Shown here: positions 12,143-23,222 of the stretch, one piece after another | Position numbering within the stretch: position 1 is the stretch's first letter | Layout: the number at the start of each line of letters is the position of its first letter | Assembly: GCA_965153355.1 (NCBI GenBank) | Contig: OZ231126.1 | Span: forward strand, 43,462,001-43,526,000 | Origin: Flaccisagitta enflata | Taxonomy: Eukaryota; Chaetognatha; Sagittoidea; Aphragmophora | Length of the DNA stretch: 64,000 nucleotides | Direction of reading: 5' to 3' | Position numbers and translations under genes: made by a program | Notes under the pieces: generated by a model | The model's input: only the letters and a program-made list of their open reading frames with translations | Databases searched by the model: none | What the model was told of the DNA's origin: nothing

Positions 12143-12575
12143 TGCGTCAACTCCATCCTATCTACGCTCGAATCTCTTGGAAAGGACCCCACAGAAGAAA
12201 TCGATGAAGAGACCAAAAGGCTTCTTCAGGTGCTTTTTCTTTTCATTCTTACCACATATTTTTTTTTCTTTATAACTAGAAAATAAAAGAGACAAACTAA
12301 ACCTTATTTAACATACCAACTTTCGCCCCTTCCCAACACAGCCTTACGAGTTTGACCCAATCTGGATACCTGGCACGGTTTATGGTTTCGCACTCCAATG
12401 GCAAGACGAACTTGTTCTTCGGAACGGTTCCACTGTTCCACCAAACTACATGGTCACCATCAAAAGGATCCGACGCTTGAAAAAAGAAGACTCGCCTTTG
12501 GAATTTGTCCCATCGTATGCCAACGGCAAGGCAACCGGAGCAGGGTTGCATCTATCCATTACAACATATGGTTAA

Positions 12576-13628
12576 ATTTTTTGTCAGGGGGCTAAGGTAA
12601 TATTTTTGCTATTTTCTTCGGTCTCAGGTACCGTATGATTTTCCAAGTGGTTTCATATGCCCGAAACAATTCACCCAGTCCATATTTGAGAGTATGCATC
12701 GAAATTTTATAGAATTATCGCATTTTCTTCGTTATTTCAGCCCAAGATTATGTTAGATTATTGCTAAAAATTGTGTACAAATATGTAACACATAGAAATG
12801 AATTATTTTTCAGCCGATCTAGCTTTAAACTGATCAACGAAGGCGTCTTACTATCTCTGTTGGTCTATGAGAGAAAAATAAAAAAAAAATTATGGCGATA
12901 TCTTCATTTTTACCCGAGATATTCTTCTTGAAAGTTATAGTATCAGCTGTGGCAAACAGGCTTTTATCACGTTAACTTAATGCGACCAACTTTTTTTTTC
13001 TTGTGGGTATCATACGGCGATTTAAAGCCGTTTTTCAATGGCGCTCCCTAGACCTGTGCCTTAGTGAGCAAAGACAACCGTTGGATTTTGTCGGAACCTT
13101 CGCAAAACTCATTATTTCCCTTGCTTCAAGACGACCCTATTTCCGAGATTTTAAGACATTGGTGTTCCATTTTGTCACATGAGTTAATATTGTGTCATAT
13201 TCCGTGGTTAAGCATTGAATGTTGATTTTCTCCCCTCATATACCTCCATTAGCAAGTTTTCTACACTGTCAAAAGAGAAAAGAGAATCGTTGAATCATTA
13301 AGTATCGAGTGGGCCATGTAGAACAATGACCCTATTTCCGAGATTTTAAGACAACCGGCTGAAAATAAGCGTAACGTTCTTGAGCTATATTTCAATTGTT
13401 CTGACGCATGGGAATGTGAGTTAATGATGGGGAAACACTAGTAGATGCTTTCAATTAATAATTTTATCCTAAACTCGTCGTCGTCGTCGTCGTCATCGTC
13501 GTCATCATCGTCGCAGCGATGGCAAATCGATGCGTTTCCACCTCTTTGATCGCGTATGATTACGCTTACGAGAACACAAGTGCAACTCAATATTCTAGTT
13601 CCCTTGCACAGTAAAGCTAATTTCGGTC
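12576..13628. other. Intergenic, no gene seen
   Basis: AT-rich sequence without supportable exons. A 26-bp phrase beginning GACCCTATTTCCGAG is present twice, at 13133-13158 and 13328-13353, as a direct repeat 195 bp apart. A TCG/TCA triplet run lies near 13476-13515. Confidence 0.6.
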
Positions 13629-13634
13629 AATTGA

Positions 13635-13694
<60 letters not shown>

Positions 13695-13985
13695 GATGAG
13701 TGAAGATTTTAAAAATTGGATGTTTTGAGCGGTTTTGAACCTTTGCATAACCAAGTGACCAAACAATCGAGAGGGAAAGACTGAGCAAAGAAAGAGAGAG
13801 AAAGAAAGAAAGAAAGAAAGAACGAAAGAACGAAAGAACGAAAGAACGAAAGAACGAAAGAACGAAAAAAATGGCAAAAATGAAAGAGGGAAAGAAGCAA
13901 TGGAGAAAGACGGAACAAAATAAAGAAAAACAAAAAGAAACAGAAAGAAAGGAAGGGAGAAAAAAAGAAAGTGAGAGAAAAAGGA
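13629..13985. repeat. GAAA microsatellite and purine-rich tract
   Basis: Pure (GAAA)n at 13629-13693 is followed after a spacer by GAAA/GAACGAAA repeats to about 13870 and then an A/G-rich tract. The long minus-strand Phe/Ser frames here are only its complement. Confidence 0.9.
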
Positions 13986-13994
13986 AAAAAGAGA

Positions 13995-14770
13995 AAAGTC
14001 ATCCAAGGATTGCACATGGTCAGCCGTAACCGATAACCTGCTTGGAGTGATCAGCTGAATAAGTAGAGTGAGAGCAGGGCAGCGGCCCCAAAGGGCCGAT
14101 GTCCTGTAGGACACAGGGGTGAATTACCTTACGTCCTGAGAAGGCAAATTTTAGGCTTTTGGGGCAATTTTCCATGATATTCAATGGGAATTACATATTC
14201 TCAGCAATTTCTTGTTATTTTTCCATGTTATTCAATGAGGAATTCTTTTCTTATTAATCTTTCATGAAATCCAATTGCAATTTTGCATTTTTTTCATTTT
14301 TTGTTAATTTTCCATGTTATTGGATGGGATATATGCATTTTTCTATTTTTTTGTAATCTTTCCATGTTATGCAATGGGAAGTTAGTATTTTGTCATTTTC
14401 CCATGTTATTTAATGGGAAGTTTGCATGTTGTTATTTTCCCATGTTATTTAATGGGAAGTTTGCATTTTGATATTTTCCTTTGTTATTCGATGGGAAATT
14501 GAGAATTAAGAAGTTTTGGGGGAGGGGGGACGTACGTACGGACAGACGGACAGACGGACGGAGGTAAGGAAATTCACCTCTGTGTCCTACAGAGAGGCCA
14601 GATTTGGAGTCAGAAAGGTCTGATTTGGGGTCTGAAAGGCCTGATTAGGGGTCTGAGAGGCCCTATTTGAGGCTTGGGGGAGGGGGGGACGTAAGGAAAA
14701 CGGAAACCAGAGAAAATTGCTCTATGTGGAATCATAGGTGATCGGCCCCTCCGGGGCCGCTGCTAAAAAA
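13995..14770. mobile_element. Foldback family copy with internal minisatellite
   Basis: It starts like the copies at 42.8 and 54.9 kb: CATGGTCAG..., then GCAGGGCAGCGGCCCC and GGGCCGATGTCCTGTAGG. The interior has a roughly 33-bp minisatellite (CCATGTTAT..AATGGGAA, 14160-14510), a GACGGACAGACGG tract and TCTGAGAGGCC units. It ends with ATCATAGGTGATCGGCCCC. No coding capacity. Confidence 0.6.
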
Positions 14771-14794
14771 GGAACAGGTCGCCCAAAGGCAATA

Positions 14795-15320
14795 TGTGGT
14801 CAGTGATACCCGTTGCCCTGCTTTGCATGGTTGTGAATCAGAGTGAGAGGAAGCAGGGCAGCGGCCCCAAAGGGGACAAAGTCCTGTAGAACGCAGGGGG
14901 ACTTTTGTTCACCCATCTATCCGTCCATCCATCCGTCAGCCCCCCCCAGGCCCTCTCAGGCCTGAAATCTACCCTCTCAGGCCTGAAATCTGCCCTCTCA
15001 GGCCTGAAATCTGCCCTCTCAGGCTTTGAATCTAAGGGGGCGTATGTAAGGCCTGAGAGGACAGGTTTCAGGCCTGAGAGGGCAGATTTCAGACCTGGGA
15101 GGGTAGATTTCAGGTCTAAGAGGGCAGATTCAAGGCCTGAAAGGGCAGATTTCAGGCCTGAGAGGGCAGATTTCAGGCTTGAGAGGGTAGATTTTAGGTC
15201 TGAAAGGGCCTGGGGGGGACTAACGGAAGAACAGACGGATGGACGGACGAACGAACAAAAGTCCCCCTGTGTTCTACAGGGCTTCGTCCCCTTCGGGGCC
15301 GCTGCCCAAAAAAGGAAAAA
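14795..15320. mobile_element. Foldback family copy with a palindromic minisatellite
   Basis: A second copy begins at TATGTGGTCAGTG and GCAGCGGCCCC (about 14856). Units of CTCTCAGGCCTGAAATCTGC run to about 15020. Then the complementary strand of the same unit, GCCTGAGAGGGCAGATTTCA, runs to about 15215. GACGGA tracts and GGGGCCGCTGCCC close the element. The frame at 14905-15402 is a by-product of the 20-bp unit. Confidence 0.65.
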
Positions 15321-15504
15321 GAAGAAAAAAATGAAAGAAAGAAAGAAAAAGAAAATCAGAAAATCAGAAAAAAGAAAAAAAGAAAAACGGAAAAAGGAAT
15401 AAGGAGAGAGAAAAAAAGAATTGGATGTTCTGCGCGGTTTTCACCTTTGTATTACCAAGCAAGCAAACAACTGATCAACCTACTGATGAGCATGGACGCT
15501 CATG

Positions 15505-15505
<1 letters not shown>

Positions 15506-15587
<82 letters not shown>
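15506..15587. repeat. TC microsatellite
   Basis: About 40 CT units. Confidence 0.95.
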
Positions 15588-15589
<2 letters not shown>

Positions 15590-15712
15590 TATGGCGTACG
15601 CGCTTACTTGTTGGAAAGATGAACGCTTACGTTTACGCTTACAAGTCCACAGAAATTGTGGGAACAATAATGCTTACAAGTAAAGCCAAAAGTGGCGAGT
15701 ACAGCGAGTACG

Positions 15713-16232
15713 CTTGGGTGCTTCATATAGCAAAAGTTGGGAGTATCCCTCAACCTTACTTAAATAACGTGGAGGAGCAAAAATCATAAAAAATGACAAT
15801 TTTTCTTTTTTCAAAATTTCTCTATCTTCCGTTCTTGTTTTGGCATTAAAAGTTTCCACAGATTTCCCAGAATTCAGCAAAATCCTGTGTAGTTTTGTTA
15901 CAACAAGGACAATTATTTGTTGTTGGAAATCATGATGTTTGTAAAAAAAAAAACTAAAATATCAGAACATAAACTATAGAAGAGTTTATGAAAAGGCAGA
16001 ATTACAATTCTATAAATAGAAAAAATTTGTAAAAGCTAATTCAGACAATATCAGCATATTGTTTTATCCCACTGCAATATGCAAATTAAGTCCTCAAAAA
16101 CAATTTTTTTAGAAACGGAAGATGAACAATTCTTGATAAAAAAAAAATGGTAAGGATCCTAAAATTAGCCATTCCATATTAGAAAAAGAAGGTGAAACAA
16201 AATCACCTACTTTTGCTATGAGAAGCACCCAA
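15713..16232. mobile_element. 520-bp relative of the X1 intron element
   Basis: The inverted ends begin CTTGGGTGCTTC and finish GAAGCACCCAA. They are flanked by CGAGTACG (15705-15712) and CGAGTAAG (16233-16240), 7 of 8 identical. Internal landmarks match the element at 11628-12142: GCAAAAG near each end, CTTCCGTT about 110 bp in, and an arm reading AATATGCAAATTA before AACGGAAGATGAA. It has no ORF. Its ends do not carry the CAG|GT and AG borders of the X1 copy. Confidence 0.65.
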
Positions 16233-16240
16233 CGAGTAAG

Positions 16241-17318
16241 CGACCAGGTCCGCGTCCGCGTCCACGTACGATAACGCCATCACTGCATCGTCATCATGCA
16301 TCAACGTCATTGTCGGAATGTAAAAAAGTGGGATAACTTTGGAAGTACAAGAGTAAGGATCATGAAATTTTGCACTCTCGGACAAATGCTATTACTGTTG
16401 GGTTTATTTGAGGACTAGAGCTGTTTAAACAGGACCAATTGGCCCATTACCGGCCAAGATTGGCATGAGTAATTGAATACACGGCAATCCAGTAATTGAA
16501 TACACGGCAATCCAGTCGCGGACAGTTTGGCAGGAGTAGTAATGCAAAAACCACTCGGAATTCAAAAAGGTCAAGGAGGGAAGGACCGACCGACCAACAC
16601 CGCAAGGTGTAGAGTCGCGTGTCCATGACTCAAAACAATGATTTAATTATAAGATTAGGTTTGGCGTTTTTGTTTTTGTTTTTTTCATTTTTGGCATAAA
16701 AGTGCCCTCTGAGGTACTGAGAAAAGTCGGCTCACAGTGGTAACGACGAGCTGTTTTCTTTTTCTTTTTCAGTCCAGCATCTTCCGCTTTTTAGTCGCGA
16801 ACACGAAACTCTAACCAACTTCTCGGTCCATCGGTCCATGCGTCTGTCCATCCGTCACAGTTGTTATTCGACTTTTTCTGCTCCTGCCCACCCGTCCGCG
16901 ACTAATGCTGCCGTTTATACAGCCTTGTTTAGGTCGACTCCTAGGCTTACCCGTTTTTTTTTGGTCATGATGACCGTCATAATATGTAGAGCATTGAAAT
17001 GTACTTGAGGTGGAAGAAAAAAAAATTCGAAAAAAGAGTAAAATGGGGATCGACCGACCGACCAACCATCGGATAAAGCAAGGTGTAGAATCGCGTAGCA
17101 CGCACTTAAAACAAATTCGTGGAACAACTAAAACAAAAGGCCCTTTGAGCAAAATACGAAGCACGTATGCATCATGCCGCCCATAACTTCTGTTGATTTT
17201 CCTTATTTGCATAATTAAGTAAAATATGTTACTTGCCAGCGAACTTCGCTTCGTTAAGCGCCAGTTTTCCCAGAAATGATGTTGGGTGATTAATAGGAAA
17301 GGTCAAGATCAGTTTCAG
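16241..17318. repeat. Intergenic with hairpin-family copies
   Basis: Copies or fragments of the hairpin-ended family lie at about 16478-16632 (minus: ACACGGCAATCCAGTCGCGGAC, GACCGACCG tract, TAGAGTCGCG), 16780-16932 (plus: TTTTTAGTCGCG to CAGCCTTGTTT) and 17040-17116 (minus). No gene is seen. Confidence 0.65.
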
Positions 17319-18234
17319 ATGGATTCGAAAGATGATAATTTTTCCAGTTGCTTGACCGCCTGTCTACGGATCTTACCATATGCAAAGTTGTATCAAAGCT
17401 TATTCACTCTTCCTTCGCCTGGCCGAGCACGTAAGACATTCTCCATCATCTCGCATTGTCATACAATTATCATGTGACGTCATGCATGTTCATGCATTGT
17501 CATGCTTTCAAACCTCACACCTTTCCCACTCTTGATTAGGATTTGATGTGGCGGGCTTTACTCAGCATAGAGATGTGAACGTCGATGACGATGACAATGA
17601 AGACATCGATAACGAATACAACCCTTGGAAAACATGGAAAGATGACGCCCTGCTTTATGATGAAATCTTCCCGGAAACCTCCACAGCAAAGCCTACTAAG
17701 TCGGAGAAAAACAAGGTATCTATTCTCCTACAAATCCAATGCGTATCTCTTATCTGAACTCTTCTTCTTCGCTCTATATAATAAGTCTTCTTCTATGTTT
17801 CCTTCTTACAGGGAGTGAATATCTTCCAACTCCACCTAGATGATTTCATTTGGCGTCATTTCGGGGAATGTGCAAAACAAGGCTCCAAATTTTGCAGTAT
17901 TCAACAAACCATCGACATCACTCAACTCGATGATACCATGAACGGGCAAGCGCTACAGAAGCAATTTGGTGGGCTTTCAGCGAAGGCGATGTTCAAAAAG
18001 CTTGACTGGCTGCTTCCAGCGAGAGCACCCCCGACTCCATCAACCAGCAAAAAACTGATCAAATCTAGCCGCACAAACGAGTTAGTGGAAAAATGGAAGA
18101 ACAAATCACTTCCAAAAAACCCTTTTCTTAAAAAAGGGCATCCTGAACAGACTGCACATGAAAAAAGAACCAATGATGATGAAAGTGACGACTTGTTTCT
18201 AGAGAAACCTATTGAGAAAAAGAAAAAGAATTAA
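17319..18234 (+). CDS. Gene X2: three-exon uncharacterised acidic/lysine-rich protein
   Basis: I do not recognise this protein. Exons 17319-17430, 17540-17715 and 17812-18234 join in phase (112+176+423 nt) to give 236 aa. Donors are C|GTAAGA and AAG|GTATCT. Acceptors are TTGATTAG and CCTTCTTACAG. The start MDSKDDNFSS is the first ATG of the frame, but CAG directly precedes it, so an upstream exon remains possible. The N-terminus is compact and hydrophobic (LRILPYAKLYQSLFTL). An acidic stretch (DVNVDDDDNEDIDNE), a Trp-rich segment (NPWKTWKD) and a Lys-rich tail (EKKKKN) follow. There is no signal peptide or membrane segment, so it is probably nuclear or cytosolic. No breaks are seen. Confidence 0.65.
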
Positions 18235-18541
18235 ATGTTTTTTTAACATCCAACACTGGTGATTGACATCTGCCGCGGGTCCTCAGCGAGTAATGACACA
18301 CACTCTCAACATTCATTTTTCGTTCTCCGCATGTACTCTTTAACTCTATGTAACCTCAAACCCGTTACTGTTGTTTTTTAAATATCTTCTTTGTCTTTCT
18401 TCACAACTTTTCTATCCTATTCTCTTCTTTTTAAATGTAATACTCAGATTGAGATATAATTTTCTACACCGCTTTTGGTTTATCGCGGCAACAACAACAA
18501 CAATAATAACAATAATAACAATAATAACAACAATAACAACA
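18235..18541. other. Short intergenic spacer with AAC/AAT tract
   Basis: A (AAC/AAT)n tract at about 18490-18541 runs up to the start codon of the next gene. The promoter of that gene should lie here, but I see no clear TATA box. Confidence 0.5.
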
Positions 18542-20054
18542 ATGGCGACTCCTCGCCCTCCTCGCGGCTCTTCCACCGCCGTCTTCCTCTTCTTCCTCAT
18601 CGTCTTCACCGGTGGCGACGTCGACGGGCGCCCTCACCCGCCAACCTCCAGAGAGAAGGCGGAGGAGGAGCAGTGGAGGTGGCTCCGCTTCTGCGTGAGC
18701 GAGGTGGCGGACGGATGCAGGCACGTTATTTTTCTTTCTCTTCTTACAAATATTTCATTTCATTATAGTTTTAATCGTGTATCACTTTCACTACATTTTC
18801 AGGTATAGGTGGAACTACCGTAAGTGTAAACCATTACTCTAACATCCTCCCCCCCATTTTACCACCCACAGATACGACGGCAGCAGAGAGGCGGCCTTTA
18901 CCGGCTGCATGCTGGAGGAGAATAATGGTACTTAATTTTTCTTCACTTTACAGGAGGAACTTCTTCTGATCATCCTTATTAGATAATGGGACACAGCAAT
19001 AGATGTTAACTTAAATATAACCCTTCAACAGTCACATAAATATTTACTAATCATCTTTTTTTACTTTTCCCCTAAAACCCCGTCTCTCTCTCTCTCTTTA
19101 TTTTTCCATACACACTCACACAAAAGAATGTATCGCACAGGCGCTCAGAAAATGGTGCACGGTTTTGGAGGGGGAAGCGAGGCCGGATCGTTGGGTGGCG
19201 TCGATGACGTCATTCAATGTCACACCACCCCACGATCCGGTCCTCCCACGACGACCGTTTCCAGTAAGTATACTTCATTCTATCCTCTCATTTGATTGTA
19301 TTGAAATACATTTTCGGAAACCGTGGGTCAATTTTCTAACATTTCTCCCCTTATTCTTCTCTATTTTCCCTCCCCAACTCAATGCAGCCATTCTTCAACC
19401 ACAAATCGTCATCGTCATCATCATCATTATCACCAACATCAACGCCGCCGACGCCGATGTTGGCGTCCCCAACGCCGCCGTCTCCTCCATCTCTTCTTCC
19501 TCATCCTCTTCCTCTTCCTCGTCCTCAACCACTTCCACCTCGTCGTCAAGAGGAGGAGAGGGAAGCGGAGAAGTTTTGGGTGTTAAGCCCTCCCAAACCT
19601 CTCTCCCCTCCTCCTCTATCACCATCATCGTCATCATTATCTTCCTCAACCTCAACCACCACCGCGACGCCTCCTCTCACAACCACAACAACAACAACAT
19701 CAACGACAACAACAACAACAACAAAATCAATAACAGCGGCAACAACAATAGCAACAACAACAACGGCGCAACAACAAGAACAACTACAACAAAAACAACA
19801 AAAACTAAGAAAGAAACAAAAGCAACAACAAAACCAAGAAGAAGAACAATTTCAACAATTACAACAACAACAACGTGAACAACAACAACAACAACAACGA
19901 CAAGAAAGACAACAACAACGTCAACAAAACCAAAAACAAAAAAAACAGCAACATGAACAACAACAACAACAAAATTTACAACAACGTCAACAACAACAAA
20001 GACAATACCAACAACAACAAAGACAACTACGGTACGACCAACGGAGACAAAGAG

Positions 20055-20110
<56 letters not shown>

Positions 20111-20144
20111 AAGCAACAACATCAACAACAGGAACAACAACAAG

Positions 20145-20187
<43 letters not shown>

Positions 20188-21112
20188 GGAACAACAACAG
20201 GAACAACAACATCAACAACAACAGCAACAACATCAACAACAACAACAGCAACAACAACAGGAACAGCAGCATCATCAACAGCAGCAACAACAAGAACAAC
20301 AACATCAACAGCAACAGCAACAACATCAACAACAACTTCAACAGCAACAACAACAACAACACGCTCCATCACCCTCGCCATCTTCCACCACCCCCACCAT
20401 CCTCACCATCTCGCTCTCATCCCCACCGGCGTCGGTGGTGAACATCGACGCCGCCACCGTCGTCGCCCAAATCCACGCGATGTCGTCGATTTTGGTAAGA
20501 TTCATTCCGAATTATCTTCACTTTGAGATTGGCATTAATTAACCTTTCATTCTCTCCTCTCGCTCTTTTCGTTCTGGTATTGATTATTCAGCTTCAAGAT
20601 GGCCATTTTAGTCAACCCTTTTTTTTTCTTGTTTTCGCTTTCACCCTTGTAAAAAGGATTAAACCCACTATACCCATTATCATTTCCCACCAACAGCCGA
20701 AATTACAAATCATCAAAGTGACGCCGGTGGAAAAAACGGACAATCATCAGACGGTCAACGAACAAACGGCCAGGCAACAATCATCAGATAAACAAACAGA
20801 TAAACTACGGTTAATCGAACAGCTAACGGATGGAACGAACGTCGACGACCAAACGGATAATCATCAACCAATCGATCGGATGGATGAACAGCAGTCATCG
20901 GATATACATCGGCCAATCAGCGAGCAAACGGCCAAAACGATCCACGACAGACGAGCGGATGTAACGAAGATCGACAGTCATACGCAGCGGCGTATTTGAA
21001 GGGGCTTCCGCAGCTGCCGCGGCAGCTGTTCTGTGTCGGACAGGATCGATGTCGGACAGACAGACAAAGAAAAAAAGAAGAAAGAGGAGGAGGAGAGGAG
21101 GACGAGGAGAAG

Positions 21113-21166
<54 letters not shown>

Positions 21167-22852
21167 TGGTATTTAGAAATCAAAACTTGTGTTGTTCGGT
21201 AGTATATAACAATGGGCCCCATAGGTCATGTGATTATTCATGCTATGCCATAGTCTGCGCTTTTCGCTCTGATGGAATCCCTCTGTATCATTTTACCATT
21301 GTTATTTCTTTTTATTTGGATTCCCGCTGAAAATATTTCTGCTAAAATGTCCAACGGAAAACGATTTCAGCTTACCCCCAAATGATGCTTTAAAAAAAAA
21401 TGCAGTCATTGCTCTAAGTGTGATGAGAATTCTATGAACTTATTTACACAAATAATGTACTAGGTAGTTTCACAATACACACTGCTGTAACAAGTTATGT
21501 ATGGTCATATTTAGTTATGTTTATATAGTAATAGATATTTATGTATGGTTTTGAATAGAAATATGTATATTTATATAATAATAATTTTTAGTACTATAGG
21601 TCGGACAGGAGCTTTGTCGGACATAGATTGAAGGCGGCAGCTGCTAAAATCTTGGCTCAGATACGCCGCTGGTCATACGGATACAACAGTCATCGAACAG
21701 CGATCGGACATATCAATCGGCGATGATCAAACGGTCGGAGAAATGGACATCGGACAAACGAATGGAACAAAACTCGACGGTCATTCAGTCAAAACAATCG
21801 ACGACGAACGAGCGGATGAAACGGACATCGAACGGCGATCGGATGGACACTCGAATGGAACGCACGTCGACGGTCATACGGACAAATCATCGGGCAGCGA
21901 TCAAACAAATGCAACGGACATTCACGGCCATACGGACAACGCGGACGGCGGATGGTACTTCGCTATGTAAGTTTTCTAAGTCTACGTTACACCGACAAGT
22001 GTGCAGGTCAGTCACTTGGGTTCAAACTAAATGTTAAACAATCCCTCTCCTATGTTTCTTTATTTCTTTGTCTCTTCTCCAACTCGAAATAATTAGCGAG
22101 GGTGGTTCTATCGTTGTCGGGATAGTGGTTGTGGTCGGCGTGGTGGTAGTTGTCACCCGACACTACACCCGCCGACAACAGGCTGCTGATGTTGCGGCAG
22201 AGGCTCGTCCTCATGACGAGGCTGTCGTCATGTCCGATCTGGTGAGATTACTATAACTTTAAACCTTCACTAGTTATGTGTAATTAGATATATAGTGAAG
22301 TTTACTTATACATTCTTAGTTTGCAGTCCTCTTGTCATTTACCAACTCTATTCCAATCTCTCTTATACTACTTTTAATAACAACTTTCAGCTTAGAAGAG
22401 TAGAAGAAGGGGACGCGGCAGAAAGAGAGGAGGTGGAAAGAGAGGAAGCGGAAAGAGAGGAAGCGGAAAGGGAGGAAGCGGAAAGGGAGGAAGCGGAAAG
22501 GGAAGAAGCGGCAAGGGAGGAAGCGGCAAGGGAGGAAGCGGCAAGGGAGGAAGCAGCAAGGGAGGAAGCGGCAAGGGAGGAAAGAGAGGAAGAGGATTGG
22601 GATTCGGAATTGGAGAGAGAAGCGATAGCGTTGGCGAGGTGGAGGAGGCCAGAAGGATTTGGGGAGCAGAGAAGACAGGAGGAAGAGCAAGTTGAAGCGG
22701 GTTGGTTTTGTTGTGGAAGACGGGTGGTTGGTATAAGAGGTAGAGGAGGTAGAGGTAGAGGTAGAGGTAGAGGGATTGGCGAGGAGGAAGGGTTAGAGGC
22801 GTTGCAACAGGCGAGACACGACATCCTCCTGACCACACGCACCTACATATAA
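18542..22852 (+). CDS. Gln-rich mucin-like single-pass membrane protein, disrupted in exon 5
   Basis: I do not recognise the family. Seven exons agree in phase: 18542-18720, 18872-18927, 19127-19263, 19388-20494, 20592 or 20697-21966, 22097-22241 and 22391-22852. Exon 1 encodes a signal peptide (STAVFLFFLIVFTGG). Exons 1-3 give a small Cys-containing domain (RFCVSEVADGC, TGCMLEE, CIAQALRKWC). Exon 4 is 369 codons of Ser/Thr/Pro then almost pure Gln. Exon 5 is polar, rich in Asp, Gln and Thr. Exon 6 holds the membrane helix (IVVGIVVVVGVVVVV) followed by Arg/His. Exon 7 is a cytoplasmic tail of REEAE repeats and an Arg-Gly run. Intron 1 needs a GC donor (CAG|GCACG); the nearby GTGAGC donor breaks the frame. 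A hAT-like element (20985-21671) interrupts exon 5 and brings a stop about 15 nt inside it. Unless spliced around, it would truncate the protein before the membrane helix. Confidence 0.65.
20985..21671. mobile_element. 687-bp hAT-like element in exon 5 of the mucin-like gene
   Basis: GTCATACG is duplicated exactly at 20977-20984 and 21672-21679. The ends CAGCGGCGTA and TACGCCGCTG are perfect 10-bp inverted repeats, extended imperfectly by CAGCTGCCG/CGGCAGCTG. An 8-bp duplication with CAGNGGCGT ends is the classical hAT pattern. It contains a GA microsatellite (about 21117-21161) and no transposase. The coding frames on both sides fit each other when the element and one duplication are removed. 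Confidence 0.92.
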
Positions 22853-23222
22853 AGACACTCACATTCTCTCAAACCCCATGCACACCACATAACATACAAG
22901 CACACACTGTTACCTTTACCAGCATGCATTAGTGCACATACTGCCATGTACATTCTGTATATACGAGGTAAACTTCTTGATACATTTTTTTATTCTTAGA
23001 CTTAATCTAGTATGTCGTTGGCGTAGATTTTTTAGATATAAGTTTAACTGGTGGGCTAACATGTATTTTGGATTATGGTAGCTATAATTTTTCAACATTA
23101 CTTATATATTCATTTATCATTTTAAAAAACTAATTTCCTCTTTTTTCTTATCTAATTTCATTTTCCCCCTTTTCAATCGCATAAATAATCACTACTATAA
23201 ACACTCGCACTAACATTATTAG

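Larger units (their letters stand above)
10834..12575 (+). pseudogene. Gene X1: five-exon unknown protein with one premature stop
   Basis: I do not recognise this protein. Five exons fit by phase: 10834-10925, 11284-11373, 11523-11631, 12143-12229 and 12342-12575. Together they total 612 nt (204 codons including the stop). The start reads MADFEEGAKPDFY. Exon 3 encodes DEGYLCWSLPLCDFVEL and exon 5 ends in HLSITTYG. Exon 1 would use a GC donor (AG|GCAC) right beside a CA tract. Codon 19 is TGA (10888), most simply TGG to TGA, so the copy may be dead unless a downstream start is used. Intron 3 (11632-12142) is a TIR element. The gene begins about 100 bp after the polymerase on the same strand, so the two could belong to one element. 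It could also be an unrelated host gene. Confidence 0.55.

Noticed and set aside
13617-14114. Phe/Ser-rich minus-strand protein
   Set aside because: Complement of the GAAA tract and purine-rich DNA.
14905-15402. Arg/Pro/Glu repeat protein
   Set aside because: By-product of the flipping 20-bp minisatellite inside a foldback element.
19677-20381. Val-rich, Leu-rich and Asn-rich frames over the Gln-rich exon
   Set aside because: These are other frames of the same CAA repeat. Only the Gln frame fits the exon phases of the surrounding gene.
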